Assembly (NCBI GenBank): GCA_934202735.1
Contig: CAKPYH010000003.1
Location: forward strand, 124,001-188,000
Origin: an uncultured Alphaproteobacteria bacterium
GTDB lineage: Bacteria > Pseudomonadota > Alphaproteobacteria > CAAHEQ01 > UBA3637
Length of the DNA stretch: 64,000 nt
Reading direction: 5' to 3'
Each line of letters opens with the position of its first letter. Position 1 is the first letter of the stretch. This document shows, piece by piece, positions 25,281 through 34,500 of this stretch. The translations under genes were made by a program, and so were the position numbers. The notes beneath the pieces are model-generated. The model was not told the origin of the DNA. It worked only from the letters and a program-made list of their open reading frames with translations, and did no database searches.

Positions 25281-25774
25281 TAAAATGCATAGATGTCAAT
25301 GTTATGATTATACTGACCCCACGACTTATCTGAATTGATTTTCTCATTGAGTCGCTTGGCCGGTTCAATCGTATCTTCCGCCGCCAGTGCATCCGTTGGT
25401 GTCGCCGATATCCGTTTCGCCGCGGACAACCCCTGCAACGTCCCGCGCGGATCGTTTTTCAAGGCCGCCGCTTTTTGGGCGACATCTTTATCTTTCAACC
25501 CAAAATCCATTTTTTGCATGGCCGCCTGCCCCCGGCGGACAATCACCATCGTATCGGCATCCAATCCCGGATTGTGCCGCATGACATACTCCAACTGCCC
25601 GGCTTCAGAAACGCCACGCGCATTTTCTTGTTGCCACATTTCACGATAAACCATTTTGGACACAAGGGGTGTTTGATTTAAGAAATCCAAGTCCGGACGA
25701 CTATCCAAATACTCGCCGGCACACACCGGTCCCCCTAACGTCAGCATCAAAAAACAGGCAAAGCCCAATCGCAT
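25280..25774 (-). CDS. secreted protein of unknown function
   Basis: 164 residues. Signal peptide MRLGFACFLMLTLGGPVCAG; mature part hydrophilic and mostly helical. No motif recognised. It follows the 25784 gene by 9 nt and overlaps trmJ by one base. Confidence 0.65.
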   Translation of the reverse strand: MRLGFACFLMLTLGGPVCAGEYLDSRPDLDFLNQTPLVSKMVYREMWQQENARGVSEAGQLEYVMRHNPGLDADTMVIVRRGQAAMQKMDFGLKDKDVAQKAAALKNDPRGTLQGLSAAKRISATPTDALAAEDTIEPAKRLNEKINSDKSWGQYNHNIDIYAF

Positions 25775-25783
25775 AGTCCCCCC

Positions 25784-26260
25784 CTATCGCCGTGCATCAA
25801 TAATGCGCAACGAATTCATAATCAGGTTTTCCAAAGATAATCCCGTGTTGCGTTCAAAAATAGCGGATAACCCGTTAGACATTGTCGCCACAGGGTGATT
25901 GGACGATTTTAATTGAATCATCGCCGTCATGATGTCCCGCCGCATTTTTTGCGGAGCCGTGTTGATCAAGTTATCAATACCATCGGGAATTTGATACCCC
26001 ATGTTTCTTAAATGTTGCGTCATCAGCAACATGTTTGTGATATTCACATCCGGTGCAATTTCACGTTGCCCCATAGCGGTATTCCATGTCGTGTTTTCCC
26101 CGACAAACTGCGGTAATTGTTGGTGCAACGTATTGGGTGTTTGATTGCGTATCTTATCTTGAGCCGGTGATTGATTGGCCCACGGATCAGCACTGAGTTG
26201 TGCCATGGCCGGCAAAGACAAGCAGGCCAATGCCCCTAAAATGTAAACGAGTTTTTTCAT
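25784..26260 (-). CDS. secreted protein of unknown function
   Basis: 158 residues. Signal peptide MKKLVYILGALACLSLPAMA; mature part begins QLSADPWANQSP, Gln/Asn-rich then helical (NLINTAPQKMRRDIMTAMIQ). GGTAC/GGAGGTACC region before the ATG offers an SD (GGGGAGG). First gene of the trmJ operon. No family recognised. Confidence 0.7.
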   Translation of the reverse strand: MKKLVYILGALACLSLPAMAQLSADPWANQSPAQDKIRNQTPNTLHQQLPQFVGENTTWNTAMGQREIAPDVNITNMLLMTQHLRNMGYQIPDGIDNLINTAPQKMRRDIMTAMIQLKSSNHPVATMSNGLSAIFERNTGLSLENLIMNSLRIIDARR

Positions 26261-26283
26261 AACCGGTACCTCCCCATTCTTTT

Positions 26284-26311
26284 ATTATAGCATACTTTGA
26301 CCGTTTCGCAA
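26284..26311 (-). promoter_or_regulatory. promoter of the 25784-trmJ operon
   Basis: Minus strand TTGCGA (26311-26306), 16-nt spacer, TATAAT (26289-26284) with TGC before the -10. Confidence 0.65.
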
Positions 26312-26318
26312 GCCTTTT

Positions 26319-27128
26319 TTAGGCATTGGCCCGCCGCTTGAATCGGAAAAAGTAAAAAACGCATAGAGGGATAGAAATCAAATACCCGATACCGAACAAA
26401 GCAAGTGTTGCCCACGGCCGCACCAACAGCCCGGCCAAAAACAACAATCCGATCAGCAACAAAACCGCACCGATTGTCCGGGGTATATGCAAGTGTTTTA
26501 AAGATAATGTCGGAATACGACTGGCCATCATAACCCCGCTGAACAGCAAGAAAAAGCCCACAAAAGTCGGGTTGCGCACCCAATCCCAACCGGTAGCCAA
26601 ATGCAGAATCAACGGGAACATAGCCAATCCACCCCCGGCGGGAGCCGGTACCCCCATGAAAAAGTGCGTCCAATAGGCCGGTTGTTTTTCATCTAAAAGC
26701 GAGTTAAACCGGGCCAAACGGGTGGCACAGCACATGGCCAAGAACAACGCAAAAATCCAATACACACCCACCACTTCGGCACGTGTTGCCACGACATCAT
26801 AGCAGACATTTTCTTTGGCACTCCACAGATACATCAACACCCCCGGAGCCACCCCGAAACTCACGAAATCGGATAAAGAATCCAACTCGGCCCCAAACCG
26901 GGATGAGACCCCCATCATGCGGGCCACTTTCCCGTCCAGAAAATCAAAAATCATGGACAAGAAAATGAAAATCATGGCGTATTCCCACTTGCCCCATAAA
27001 GACATATTGATGGATGACACCCCAAACGCCAACGCCGTCATCGTTACAGCATTCGGACACAGGGGACGCACATTGATATCTTTATTCGTAATAGTCTGAG
27101 CCATTGTTTTCAGTTTCCTATTCGCCAT
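26319..27128 (-). CDS. pssA: CDP-diacylglycerol-serine O-phosphatidyltransferase
   Basis: 269 residues, polytopic. The CDP-alcohol phosphotransferase motif is complete: D65-G66-x2-A69-R70-x8-G79-x3-D83-x3-D87. It makes phosphatidylserine in the inner membrane, the substrate of the neighbouring decarboxylase. RBS AAAGGAG before ATG 27128; 12 nt after psd. This is the membrane (type II) PssA, as in other Alphaproteobacteria, with the usual psd-pssA order. Confidence 0.93.
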   Translation of the reverse strand: MANRKLKTMAQTITNKDINVRPLCPNAVTMTALAFGVSSINMSLWGKWEYAMIFIFLSMIFDFLDGKVARMMGVSSRFGAELDSLSDFVSFGVAPGVLMYLWSAKENVCYDVVATRAEVVGVYWIFALFLAMCCATRLARFNSLLDEKQPAYWTHFFMGVPAPAGGGLAMFPLILHLATGWDWVRNPTFVGFFLLFSGVMMASRIPTLSLKHLHIPRTIGAVLLLIGLLFLAGLLVRPWATLALFGIGYLISIPLCVFYFFRFKRRANA

Positions 27129-27140
27129 TTTGTTTCTCCT

Positions 27141-27866
27141 TTATTTAGACATATCGGCCAAAATCGTTTCACCGGCCGTCATACTTTGTCCCACCAAAAC
27201 CCGGGGATACACGCCTTCTGGCAAATACACGTCCAGCCGACTGCCGAACCGAATCATGCCAAAAACGTCCCCGGCGGTCAAGGCTTGCTTTTCTTTTAAG
27301 GGACAGTAAATCCGCCGAGCCACTAAACCCGCAATTTGGACACACCCGATTTTTTGCCCGTTTTCGGCGATTAAAGAGATTTCTTGCCGCTCGTTATCTT
27401 CACTGTCTTTGTCCGAGATATTGACAAACTTGCCGGGGCGATAGTGCAACTTGTGCACCGTCCCCGTCACGGGTGAACGATTGACATGCACATTAAAGAC
27501 ACTCATAAAAATACTGATCCGGGTCATCGGCTTGTCCCCCAGGTCCAATTCCTTGGGCGGCACAACGGGCTTGATATTACTGACAATTCCATCCGCCGGA
27601 GCAATAATAAGATCCGCCCCCCGTGGCGTTACACGGGCCGGATTGCGAAAAAAGTAAAAGGAAAAGACCAACAACGGCAACCCCACATACCAAAAACTAA
27701 TCCCCGTCAATTTTGAAAACAGGATGTCGATCACCGCCAATATCAAGGTTTCCGCCACCAAAATCTTTACCCCTTCCCGATGAATGGGGGGCAATAAATA
27801 GCGTTTCCAGTTGAGTTGTACGGCATCCAATTCTTGCTGAGTCGGAAAATGATAAGGTTGTTTCAT
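27141..27866 (-). CDS. psd: phosphatidylserine decarboxylase proenzyme (short type)
   Basis: 241 residues from ATG 27866 (RBS AAAGGAG). One N-terminal hydrophobic region (VKILVAETLILAVIDILF), then APADGIVSNI, FMSVFNVHVNRSP with the conserved His, and the self-cleavage site FGSR (Gly208/Ser209) where the pyruvoyl group forms. It converts phosphatidylserine to phosphatidylethanolamine. First gene before pssA. Confidence 0.95.
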   Translation of the reverse strand: MKQPYHFPTQQELDAVQLNWKRYLLPPIHREGVKILVAETLILAVIDILFSKLTGISFWYVGLPLLVFSFYFFRNPARVTPRGADLIIAPADGIVSNIKPVVPPKELDLGDKPMTRISIFMSVFNVHVNRSPVTGTVHKLHYRPGKFVNISDKDSEDNERQEISLIAENGQKIGCVQIAGLVARRIYCPLKEKQALTAGDVFGMIRFGSRLDVYLPEGVYPRVLVGQSMTAGETILADMSK

Positions 27867-27961
27867 GTGTCTTTCTCCTTTTGTCATGACATTTAAGGTC
27901 AGGTTAGTCTATTTTTACACAAAAGGAAAGTATTTTTTACATTCCAAAGCAAAAAAATCAC

Positions 27962-27990
27962 TTGACAAGAGACGATATTTTATGTAAACT
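27962..27990 (+). promoter_or_regulatory. promoter of tRNA-Leu(CAG)
   Basis: TTGACA (27962-27967), 17-nt spacer, TAAACT (27985-27990), 10 nt before the tRNA. Confidence 0.75.
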
Positions 27991-28000
27991 GTCTAGCGTT

Positions 28001-28087
28001 GCCCAGATGGCGAAATTGGTAGACGCGCTAGTTTCAGGTGCTAGTCCTGTCAAAAGGGTGGAAGTTCGAGTCTTCTTCTGGGCACCA
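28001..28087 (+). tRNA. tRNA-Leu (anticodon CAG)
   Basis: 87 nt with long variable arm, CCA encoded. Acceptor GCCCAGA pairs with TCTGGGC. Anticodon arm CTAGT-TTCAGGT-GCTAG, anticodon CAG. T-loop GTTCGAGTC. Confidence 0.95.
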
Positions 28088-28098
28088 AACAGACCTTG

Positions 28099-28119
28099 TC
28101 CCCGTTGGGGATTTTTTTT
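28099..28119 (+). terminator. terminator after tRNA-Leu(CAG)
   Basis: Hairpin TCCCC-GTT-GGGGA followed by eight T. Confidence 0.8.
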
Positions 28120-28132
28120 ATTGAGAATGATT

Positions 28133-28339
28133 ATGACAAAAGTAAAAACAGTTTCTTCGTTGCGCCGCAAAAAAATTGCCACACAATCGGCCCTTATGCC
28201 GGAAGAGGGTCTGTCCGTGTTTTTAAGACGCGCCCATCATCAAAAGATGGAAAAATTACGCCTGGAAAACCCTCAAAGATGGCAGGCTTTACAGGTTATT
28301 GAGTGTATCAATCTTCGGTGTCAACGTACCAGATCATAA
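28133..28339 (+). CDS. small basic protein, doubtful
   Basis: 68 residues from ATG 28133, begins MTKVKTVSSLRRKKIATQSA, strongly basic and mostly helical, with no Cys cluster or membrane helix. It lies just after the tRNA terminator; the SD (GAGAATG) is poor and no promoter is seen. May be real or chance. Confidence 0.35.
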   Translation: MTKVKTVSSLRRKKIATQSALMPEEGLSVFLRRAHHQKMEKLRLENPQRWQALQVIECINLRCQRTRS

Positions 28340-28394
28340 CTATGTCAAACGAACACTGACCGGCCGTTGGTGTTTCTTGAAATGCGCAACCGCC

Positions 28395-28718
28395 CTAAAG
28401 CGTCTCCTCCAAAATACAGGGTGGCATTACCGGTACAATCGACACCGGCACGCGATAGGATCGCACAACCTGTTCCAAATCGGGGTGAATTTCCACCATC
28501 ATGACTTCCCGAGCATCGGCCAATGTTTGGTGGACCCGTTCGTCCAAATAATCTAAAATCACCGTTTCATCGGGTTTACGATAAAACAACGCATTCTCGC
28601 CCCCATCATACACCAGACGGGGCCCGGACGGTTCATCGGCCTGTGCTGCAATTGCGATAGCCAAAATACCTTCTTGTGTGGGAATAATATGGTATTCCTT
28701 TGCTTGTTCCTGGGGCAT
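28395..28718 (-). CDS. conserved-looking small protein of unknown function
   Basis: 107 residues from ATG 28718 (MPQEQAKEYHIIPTQEG), RBS AAAGGAG. Acidic, mixed alpha/beta, with hydrophobic strands (ILAIAIAAQA, TVILDYL, VPVSIVPVMPP). No signal peptide. Second gene of a two-gene unit with the 28730 gene, 11 nt spacing. Confidence 0.65.
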   Translation of the reverse strand: MPQEQAKEYHIIPTQEGILAIAIAAQADEPSGPRLVYDGGENALFYRKPDETVILDYLDERVHQTLADAREVMMVEIHPDLEQVVRSYRVPVSIVPVMPPCILEETL

Positions 28719-28729
28719 GTCATTCTCCT

Positions 28730-29032
28730 TTACCGACCGGCGTATTTTTTCCTGAGCATTTTTTCCGTGAGTGAAACACCTTTTTCCATCCCATGGGACA
28801 AGGCGTTCAGGCCCGACGAGGCCACGTTCACACCGCAACTGATACACGCCGAGGCTATTTCGGATTTTTGTTCCACACCGGTCAAGGCAGAGACAATACT
28901 ATCCGCCATTCCCAAGTATGACTGTCCCACCTGAGACATCACATTCAACTTCGTTTGAGCTGCAAAATTACCCGTACGGATACACCCACGCAACGCTTTG
29001 GCGGCCAAACTGATCTTTGATTTTGTTTTCAT
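28730..29032 (-). CDS. small helical protein of unknown function
   Basis: 100 residues, ATG 29032 with a near-perfect SD (AAGGAGGT) 9 nt upstream. Basic ends (MKTKSK, RKKYAGR) and an Ala/Ser/Gly-rich amphipathic middle (GVEQKSEIASACISCG) containing a C-x2-C pair. No family recognised. Its own strong promoter and SD imply good expression. Confidence 0.65.
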   Translation of the reverse strand: MKTKSKISLAAKALRGCIRTGNFAAQTKLNVMSQVGQSYLGMADSIVSALTGVEQKSEIASACISCGVNVASSGLNALSHGMEKGVSLTEKMLRKKYAGR

Positions 29033-29057
29033 AGAATCATACCTCCTTCATACTTAA

Positions 29058-29086
29058 AGTATACCATGGGTGGCCTGTCTTGTCAA
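29058..29086 (-). promoter_or_regulatory. promoter of the 28730-28395 unit
   Basis: Minus strand TTGACA (29086-29081, overlapping the acrB stop), 17-nt spacer, TATACT (29063-29058). Confidence 0.8.
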
Positions 29087-32000
29087 TCGTCTTTTTTTTG
29101 GCCCCAAAAGTACTCCACCGTTTCTTGGAAGAACACATACAGCAACGGCACGAAGAAAATACCGACAAATGACGCTGCCGCCAAACCGCCAAAGATAGAC
29201 GACCCGATGGCCCGGCGCGCCATAGCCCCCGCCCCGGTGGCAAACACCAACGGCACAAAGCCCATCAAAGACGAAAACGCCGTCATCATAATGGCCCGGA
29301 AACGCATGTGTGCTCCGTTCACGGCCGCTTCACGCACCGGCACATGTTCTTTTTCATGTTGATCTTTGGAAAATTCAACCAACAAAATAGCATTCTTGGC
29401 CGCCAAAGCGATCAACACGATCAAGCCCGCCTGAGCATACAAATCGTTGGTAATCCCCCGCAAGAACAACATCAAAATCGCCCCGCAGAAGCCAATGATA
29501 ATGGAAAGCATCACCGATACCGGCAGCACCCAACTTTCATACAACGCCACCAAGAACAGGTAAGCAAACAAAAACGCCATGCCGAACAACAGGATAATCG
29601 TATTACCGGCTTCTTGTTCCTGCAACGCCATACCGGTCCATTCGTATTGGTATCCTTCGGGCAAGACTTTTTCCGATATTTCATGCATCGCCTGCATGGC
29701 CGTACCCGAACCTTGGCCCGCAGCCGGCGTACCGTTGATTTTCACGGCCCGATAGTTATTATACCGTTGAATGGACTGCGCCCCGATGGTCCGCTCTACC
29801 GTCACCAAAGACTTCAAGGGCACCATTTCACCCCGATTGTTGCGAATGTTGATTTTGAAAATGTCATCCAAGGTTCGCCGCTCCATGACATCCCCTTGCA
29901 CATTCACTTCCCACACACGTCCGTACAGGTTAAAGTCATTCACATAGGTACCCCCTAACATGGTTTGCATGGTCGCAAATACATCGGCCAATGACACCCC
30001 CAAAGCATACGCTTTTTTCCGGTCAATGTTTAATTTAACCCGCGGCGAATCAACGGTATAGAACGTCATCACCCGTTGCAGACGCGGATCTTGATTGGCC
30101 GCTTGAATCACATCGTTGGCCACGGCCATAATCTGTTCGGGCGTATCCCCCCGCGTACTTTGCAACACATATTCAAAGTCCGATGACATACTGACACCCA
30201 TAATCGCCGGCATGTTAAAGGGGAAAATCCGGGCTTCTTTAATATCCATGGTCTTCATGTACAGTTTCGTAATAATACTGTTCACATCTTGCCCTTCGCC
30301 TGTCCGTTCCGCATAAGGCTTCAAGTGCAAAATAAAGAACCCGTTATTGGCCGATTGCACGCTGGACATAATACCATATCCGGTAATCATCATATAGGAA
30401 TCAATTTCCGGAATGGATTTGACCCGTTCCGCCACCGTTTTCATCACCTCATTTGTCCGGTTCCAAGATGTCCCGGACGGCAACTGGACCTCCATCATAA
30501 AGGACCCCTGATCTTCCGCAGGCAAAAAGCCGCTGGGAGTATGATTTACCAACCACCACGCCCCGAAAGCAAACATAGCCATCATAATCAAAATCCCTTT
30601 GGAAAACCGCACCAAATGGCGTACCGTCCCCGAATATCCGTTGCGGACCCGATCAATAAGATGCAAGAAAAAAGACACCAACCGGAACGGTTTTTGATTC
30701 GGACGCATAATCAGCGTCGCAACCGCCGGCGATAAAGTCAACGCGTTAATCCCCGAAATGACCATCGTGGCCGCAATGGCTATGGCAAATTGACGATACA
30801 AAATCCCCGAAATACCCGGTGTAAACGCCACCGGAACAAACACCGCCAACAACACCAACGTGATGGCAATAATCGGTGCGGTAATTCGGTCCATGGATTT
30901 TTTCACTGCTTCGGCCGGTTTCAGGTCGGGATTTTCACTCATCACCGTTTCCACATCTTCCACCACCACAATGGCATCATCAACCACAACACCGATGGCC
31001 AACACCAAGGCCAGCAGAGAAATCGTGTTGACCGTCACCCCGAACAAGCCCATACCGACAAACGCCCCGATCAAGGATACCGGAATGGCCAAGGTCGGAA
31101 TAATGGTGGCCCGCATGGTTCCCAAAAACAGGTATGTAATCAACACAATCAAAATAAAAGCTTCCCAAATTGTTTGGAAAATTTCCTGCATAGACGATTT
31201 CACAAATTGCGCCGTATTGAACATGGTGCTGACTTGGAAATCGGCCGGCATTTTCTGTTGCAATTCGGCCATACGGGCAGACACCGCATTTGCCACCGTC
31301 ATCGCGTTAGACCCCGGGGATTGGAAAATAGCAAACCCGACGGCCGGCATACCATTATATTCGGCATTCATAGCCTGAGATTTGACCCCCAATTCAACCC
31401 GAGCCACATCTTTTAACAACAAATAAGATCCGTCCGTATTCGCCCGAATGACGATATCCCCAAACTCTTCAGGGGTAGACAACCGCCCGTTGGTGGTCAG
31501 CGAGAATTGGAATTCTTGGTCCGCCGATGTCGGCATGGCCCCGATACGCCCCAAAGACGCTTGCAAGTTTTGACTTTTGATCGCATTCAAAATATCATTG
31601 GTGGATAATTTCAAACTCTTTAACTTGTCATTGTTCAGCCAAACACGCATACTGTAATTTTGGGTGGAAAACAAAAAGACTTCCCCGACCCCGTTGATGC
31701 GGCTCAATTCATCTTTGATGTTCAACAAGGCATAATTCGTTAAATACACCGCATCATGTTCAGGGTTATCCGATGCAATGGTATACACCTGCAACATAGA
31801 CGACATACGCGACCGGATATTGACACCCTGTTTAATCACTTCTTCGGGCAACAAACTTTCCACCGTTTTATATCGGTTTTGAACGTTCACGGCCGCAATA
31901 TCCGGATTCGTCCCGATTTTGAACGTGACGGTCAGGTTATACGACCCGTCATCGGAACTGGTGGAACTCATGTACAGCATGTTTTCCACCCCGTTAATGG

Positions 32001-32205
32001 CCGATTCAATTTGTTGAGCCACGGATTCTTCCACCACATCGGCACTGGCACCCGGATAGACGGCCTGAACCGACACCGAAGGCGGCACCACATTCGGATA
32101 CTGCTCTACCGGCAAAGATGACAAGACCAACAACCCCGCCATCACGATCACCAAAGAAATCACTGTCGCCAAACGCGGCCGTTTAATAAAAGCATCTGCG
32201 ATCAT
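29083..32205 (-). CDS. acrB: AcrB-like RND multidrug efflux permease (HAE1 family)
   Basis: 1040 residues, full length. Starts with the canonical IADAFIKRPRLATVISLVI; porter and docking domains and twelve TM helices are all visible. Proton-relay residues are present: the Asp pair in VVVDDAIVVVED (about 404-405) and the Lys in AAKNAILLVEF (TM10). It is the inner-membrane pump of a tripartite efflux system; the membrane-fusion partner is encoded 18 nt upstream. No TolC gene is in the window. Confidence 0.95.
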   Translation of the reverse strand: MIADAFIKRPRLATVISLVIVMAGLLVLSSLPVEQYPNVVPPSVSVQAVYPGASADVVEESVAQQIESAINGVENMLYMSSTSSDDGSYNLTVTFKIGTNPDIAAVNVQNRYKTVESLLPEEVIKQGVNIRSRMSSMLQVYTIASDNPEHDAVYLTNYALLNIKDELSRINGVGEVFLFSTQNYSMRVWLNNDKLKSLKLSTNDILNAIKSQNLQASLGRIGAMPTSADQEFQFSLTTNGRLSTPEEFGDIVIRANTDGSYLLLKDVARVELGVKSQAMNAEYNGMPAVGFAIFQSPGSNAMTVANAVSARMAELQQKMPADFQVSTMFNTAQFVKSSMQEIFQTIWEAFILIVLITYLFLGTMRATIIPTLAIPVSLIGAFVGMGLFGVTVNTISLLALVLAIGVVVDDAIVVVEDVETVMSENPDLKPAEAVKKSMDRITAPIIAITLVLLAVFVPVAFTPGISGILYRQFAIAIAATMVISGINALTLSPAVATLIMRPNQKPFRLVSFFLHLIDRVRNGYSGTVRHLVRFSKGILIMMAMFAFGAWWLVNHTPSGFLPAEDQGSFMMEVQLPSGTSWNRTNEVMKTVAERVKSIPEIDSYMMITGYGIMSSVQSANNGFFILHLKPYAERTGEGQDVNSIITKLYMKTMDIKEARIFPFNMPAIMGVSMSSDFEYVLQSTRGDTPEQIMAVANDVIQAANQDPRLQRVMTFYTVDSPRVKLNIDRKKAYALGVSLADVFATMQTMLGGTYVNDFNLYGRVWEVNVQGDVMERRTLDDIFKINIRNNRGEMVPLKSLVTVERTIGAQSIQRYNNYRAVKINGTPAAGQGSGTAMQAMHEISEKVLPEGYQYEWTGMALQEQEAGNTIILLFGMAFLFAYLFLVALYESWVLPVSVMLSIIIGFCGAILMLFLRGITNDLYAQAGLIVLIALAAKNAILLVEFSKDQHEKEHVPVREAAVNGAHMRFRAIMMTAFSSLMGFVPLVFATGAGAMARRAIGSSIFGGLAAASFVGIFFVPLLYVFFQETVEYFWGQKKDD

Positions 32206-32223
32206 TTTTTATTCTCCATTCCT

Positions 32224-33360
32224 TTACGGTACGGGATTTACCTGAACCGTTGCCCCCGGTGCAATTTTTTGGAAACCGGCCACAACCACCGTATCCCCGA
32301 CATTTAATCCGTCATCAATCACCACTTGAAAATCCGGTAATTCAATACCCGGTTGAACCGTTTGTTTTACGATTTTATTATCACCATCCACGCGATACAC
32401 ATACGCCCCGTTCAGGTCGCGTTGCACCACACGCATCGGGACAACAATCTTATCAATCAACTTTTTACCCGTCAATTCCACCCGACCATACTGCCCGGCG
32501 ATCAACCGATGATTCGGATTGGGGAAAGAGGCTTTCATTTTCAAGGTATTCATGGCTTCATCCAATTCCACATCTACGAAATTGATCTGTCCCATTTCCG
32601 GATACGTCTTGCCATTAGACGTGATAAACGCCACATCGGTATCTTCTTCTTTACCAAATTGTTCCTGCAAGGTCAACAGTTGATTTTCACTCACCGAAAA
32701 CACGGCATCCATCGGATCAATAGACACCACTTCGGCCAAAACGCCGGAATTGGGGCCGATCAATTCACCGACCGAAAAGTTCTTTTCCCCGATTTTACCG
32801 TCCATAGGGGCCACAATCGTTGTATATTCCAAATCCTTTTTGGCTAAATCCACGGACGCTTTCATCTGAGCCACGGTGGCTTCGGCCGAATCGTGCGCTG
32901 CTTTGGCTTCGTCTAACTTGGCGGCCGACACGTCTTTGGTTTTGAACAAAGTTTTAATCCGTTCATATTGCGCTTTGGCATTGACGGCGGCGGCTTCGGC
33001 TTTGGCCAGATTCGCCTCGGCCTGACGCAGTTGTGCTTCAAAGTTCACCCGTTCAATCAAGAATAACGGTTGGCCTTGTTTGACCAAATCCCCTTCATTA
33101 AATAACTTGGCCTGCAAAAAACCGGTAACGCGGGCCCGCAAGCCCACCCGATCACGTGATTCTATTTTGGCCACAAAACTGGCCCGCGGATTGATTTTCT
33201 GCCGGGCAACCGTAATCGTATCCACCACGGGATTCGGCATTTTTTGGGCAGCTTGCGTCCGACTGCCCCACGGCATATAGGCCTGCCATTTCGGATAGGT
33301 TTCATACCCGACTCCGCCCAAAACGGCCACAATCGCTAAAATCAAAATCGCTTTTTTCAT
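32224..33360 (-). CDS. acrA: AcrA-like periplasmic adaptor (membrane fusion protein)
   Basis: 378 residues. N-terminal signal anchor (AILILAIVAVLGGVGYE); lipobox absent. Lipoyl/barrel-sandwich halves (RVGLRARVTGFL ... YTTIVAPMDGKIGEKNFSVG) flank an Ala-rich alpha-hairpin (about 110-190), then the beta-barrel and membrane-proximal domains. It couples the RND pump to an outer-membrane channel. RBS AAGGGG. First gene of the acrAB operon, divergent from the LOG gene. Confidence 0.93.
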   Translation of the reverse strand: MKKAILILAIVAVLGGVGYETYPKWQAYMPWGSRTQAAQKMPNPVVDTITVARQKINPRASFVAKIESRDRVGLRARVTGFLQAKLFNEGDLVKQGQPLFLIERVNFEAQLRQAEANLAKAEAAAVNAKAQYERIKTLFKTKDVSAAKLDEAKAAHDSAEATVAQMKASVDLAKKDLEYTTIVAPMDGKIGEKNFSVGELIGPNSGVLAEVVSIDPMDAVFSVSENQLLTLQEQFGKEEDTDVAFITSNGKTYPEMGQINFVDVELDEAMNTLKMKASFPNPNHRLIAGQYGRVELTGKKLIDKIVVPMRVVQRDLNGAYVYRVDGDNKIVKQTVQPGIELPDFQVVIDDGLNVGDTVVVAGFQKIAPGATVQVNPVP

Positions 33361-33392
33361 ATTTTATCCCCTTTTCTGAATAATTTTTGCTT

Positions 33393-33449
33393 GTTATAGC
33401 ATTTTTTTTTAAGAAATGCTAGATTTTTTTTCAAAAAGTGTGGTATAGT
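33393..33449. promoter_or_regulatory. divergent promoter region of acrAB and the LOG gene with inverted repeat
   Basis: Minus strand: extended -10 TGC-TATAAC (33398-33393) for acrA. Plus strand: TGG-TATAGT (-10 at 33444-33449) for the LOG gene. The inverted repeat TAGCATTT (33397-33404)/AAATGCTA (33414-33421) overlaps the acrA -10 and could be an operator. No regulator gene adjoins. Confidence 0.45.
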
Positions 33450-33474
33450 ATAAAAAACAACCAGGGGGTGAACC

Positions 33475-34494
33475 ATGACAAAACCGAATGAAATTTCACT
33501 GGAACGCGGGTCGGGATTATTGGAACGGGAACAAAAGTATCAAACGGCTCCGCAAAAGCCCGGCCGCGTTGCCAACGCCTTTTTAAAAAAGAACGAAAGC
33601 GGCACCGTACGCGTGTTTGTAGCCGGCGGTTCGCGGGCCGGCATCAAAAAAATATATACCGACGAGGCCTTTCGTTTAGGGCAAGAAATAGGCCGTCATG
33701 ATTACCGCTTGGACTTTGGATTGTCTTCGCGCGGTATTATGGGGGCGGTGGCCCGAGGAGTCTTGGATACTTGGGCCCAACGCGATCGTAAAACCGCCAA
33801 GCCTATTCATGGTGTCACAACAAAAGAGTATTTGGCCATGTATCAAAGTGATGAGGTGTTGGATCAGGTTTCGGACATCATTGTGGCGCACACTTTGGAA
33901 GAACGTAAAAAACAGTTGTTGGGGGCCGACTTTGTGATTTTTACCCCCGGCGGTGTAGGGACGTTGGACGAATTGGCCTATGATTGCGTGGCCATGCAGG
34001 ACGGTTTCTTGAATTTCAAGCCGTTTGTCCTGTATAACGTTGCCGGATTTTTTCATCACTTGTTGGAATACCTGAAAGAAGTCAATGCCAAAGGCTTTTC
34101 CGATCCGATGCCGTTTATTGTGGTGGACAACAGTTTGGAAGCCGGTATCGCCTTTGAAATGATCGGTCGGTATTACGATCGCAAGATGAATAAACACACC
34201 GCCCGGAAAGCCGTAGAACGCATTATCTATGACCTGCCTTATATCATTGAACAAAAAAATAATCATCCCGACATGCCCATCCACACGATTTTGGATCAGA
34301 AAGACAAAATCATGAACAGTATCGCGGCCGATGGGAAAAAAGCCTTGACCGAAGCAATTGAAACGGCTTACCTGAACAAAGAAATTGAACGTATGTATAA
34401 TCGCTTGGCCAAAACAGGGCAAGATACCGCCGCCGTCAGTTATAAACTATCGTCCTTGAAACGCCGATCCCGTTCTAAAAAGGAGACAAAATAA
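33475..34494 (+). CDS. LOG-family protein with N- and C-terminal extensions
   Basis: 339 residues. The core (about 45-235) is a lysine-decarboxylase/LOG Rossmann fold: VRVFVAGGSRAG, RGIMGAVARGVLD and the hallmark TPGGVGTLDE. LOG proteins are nucleotide 5'-monophosphate phosphoribohydrolases. The N-terminal 45 residues and the basic C-terminal 100 residues (SSLKRRSRSKKETK) are additions. RBS GGGGGTG. The next gene, an antiporter, starts 6 nt after its stop. Confidence 0.82.
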   Translation: MTKPNEISLERGSGLLEREQKYQTAPQKPGRVANAFLKKNESGTVRVFVAGGSRAGIKKIYTDEAFRLGQEIGRHDYRLDFGLSSRGIMGAVARGVLDTWAQRDRKTAKPIHGVTTKEYLAMYQSDEVLDQVSDIIVAHTLEERKKQLLGADFVIFTPGGVGTLDELAYDCVAMQDGFLNFKPFVLYNVAGFFHHLLEYLKEVNAKGFSDPMPFIVVDNSLEAGIAFEMIGRYYDRKMNKHTARKAVERIIYDLPYIIEQKNNHPDMPIHTILDQKDKIMNSIAADGKKALTEAIETAYLNKEIERMYNRLAKTGQDTAAVSYKLSSLKRRSRSKKETK

Positions 34495-34500
34495 CATATT

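Noticed and set aside
26257..26673. 138-codon minus-strand frame overlapping the pssA 3' end
   Set aside because: Out-of-frame shadow of pssA, which has the full CDP-alcohol phosphotransferase motif.
33676..34422. 248-codon minus-strand frame over the LOG gene
   Set aside because: Antisense shadow with no SD; the plus-strand protein has clear family motifs.
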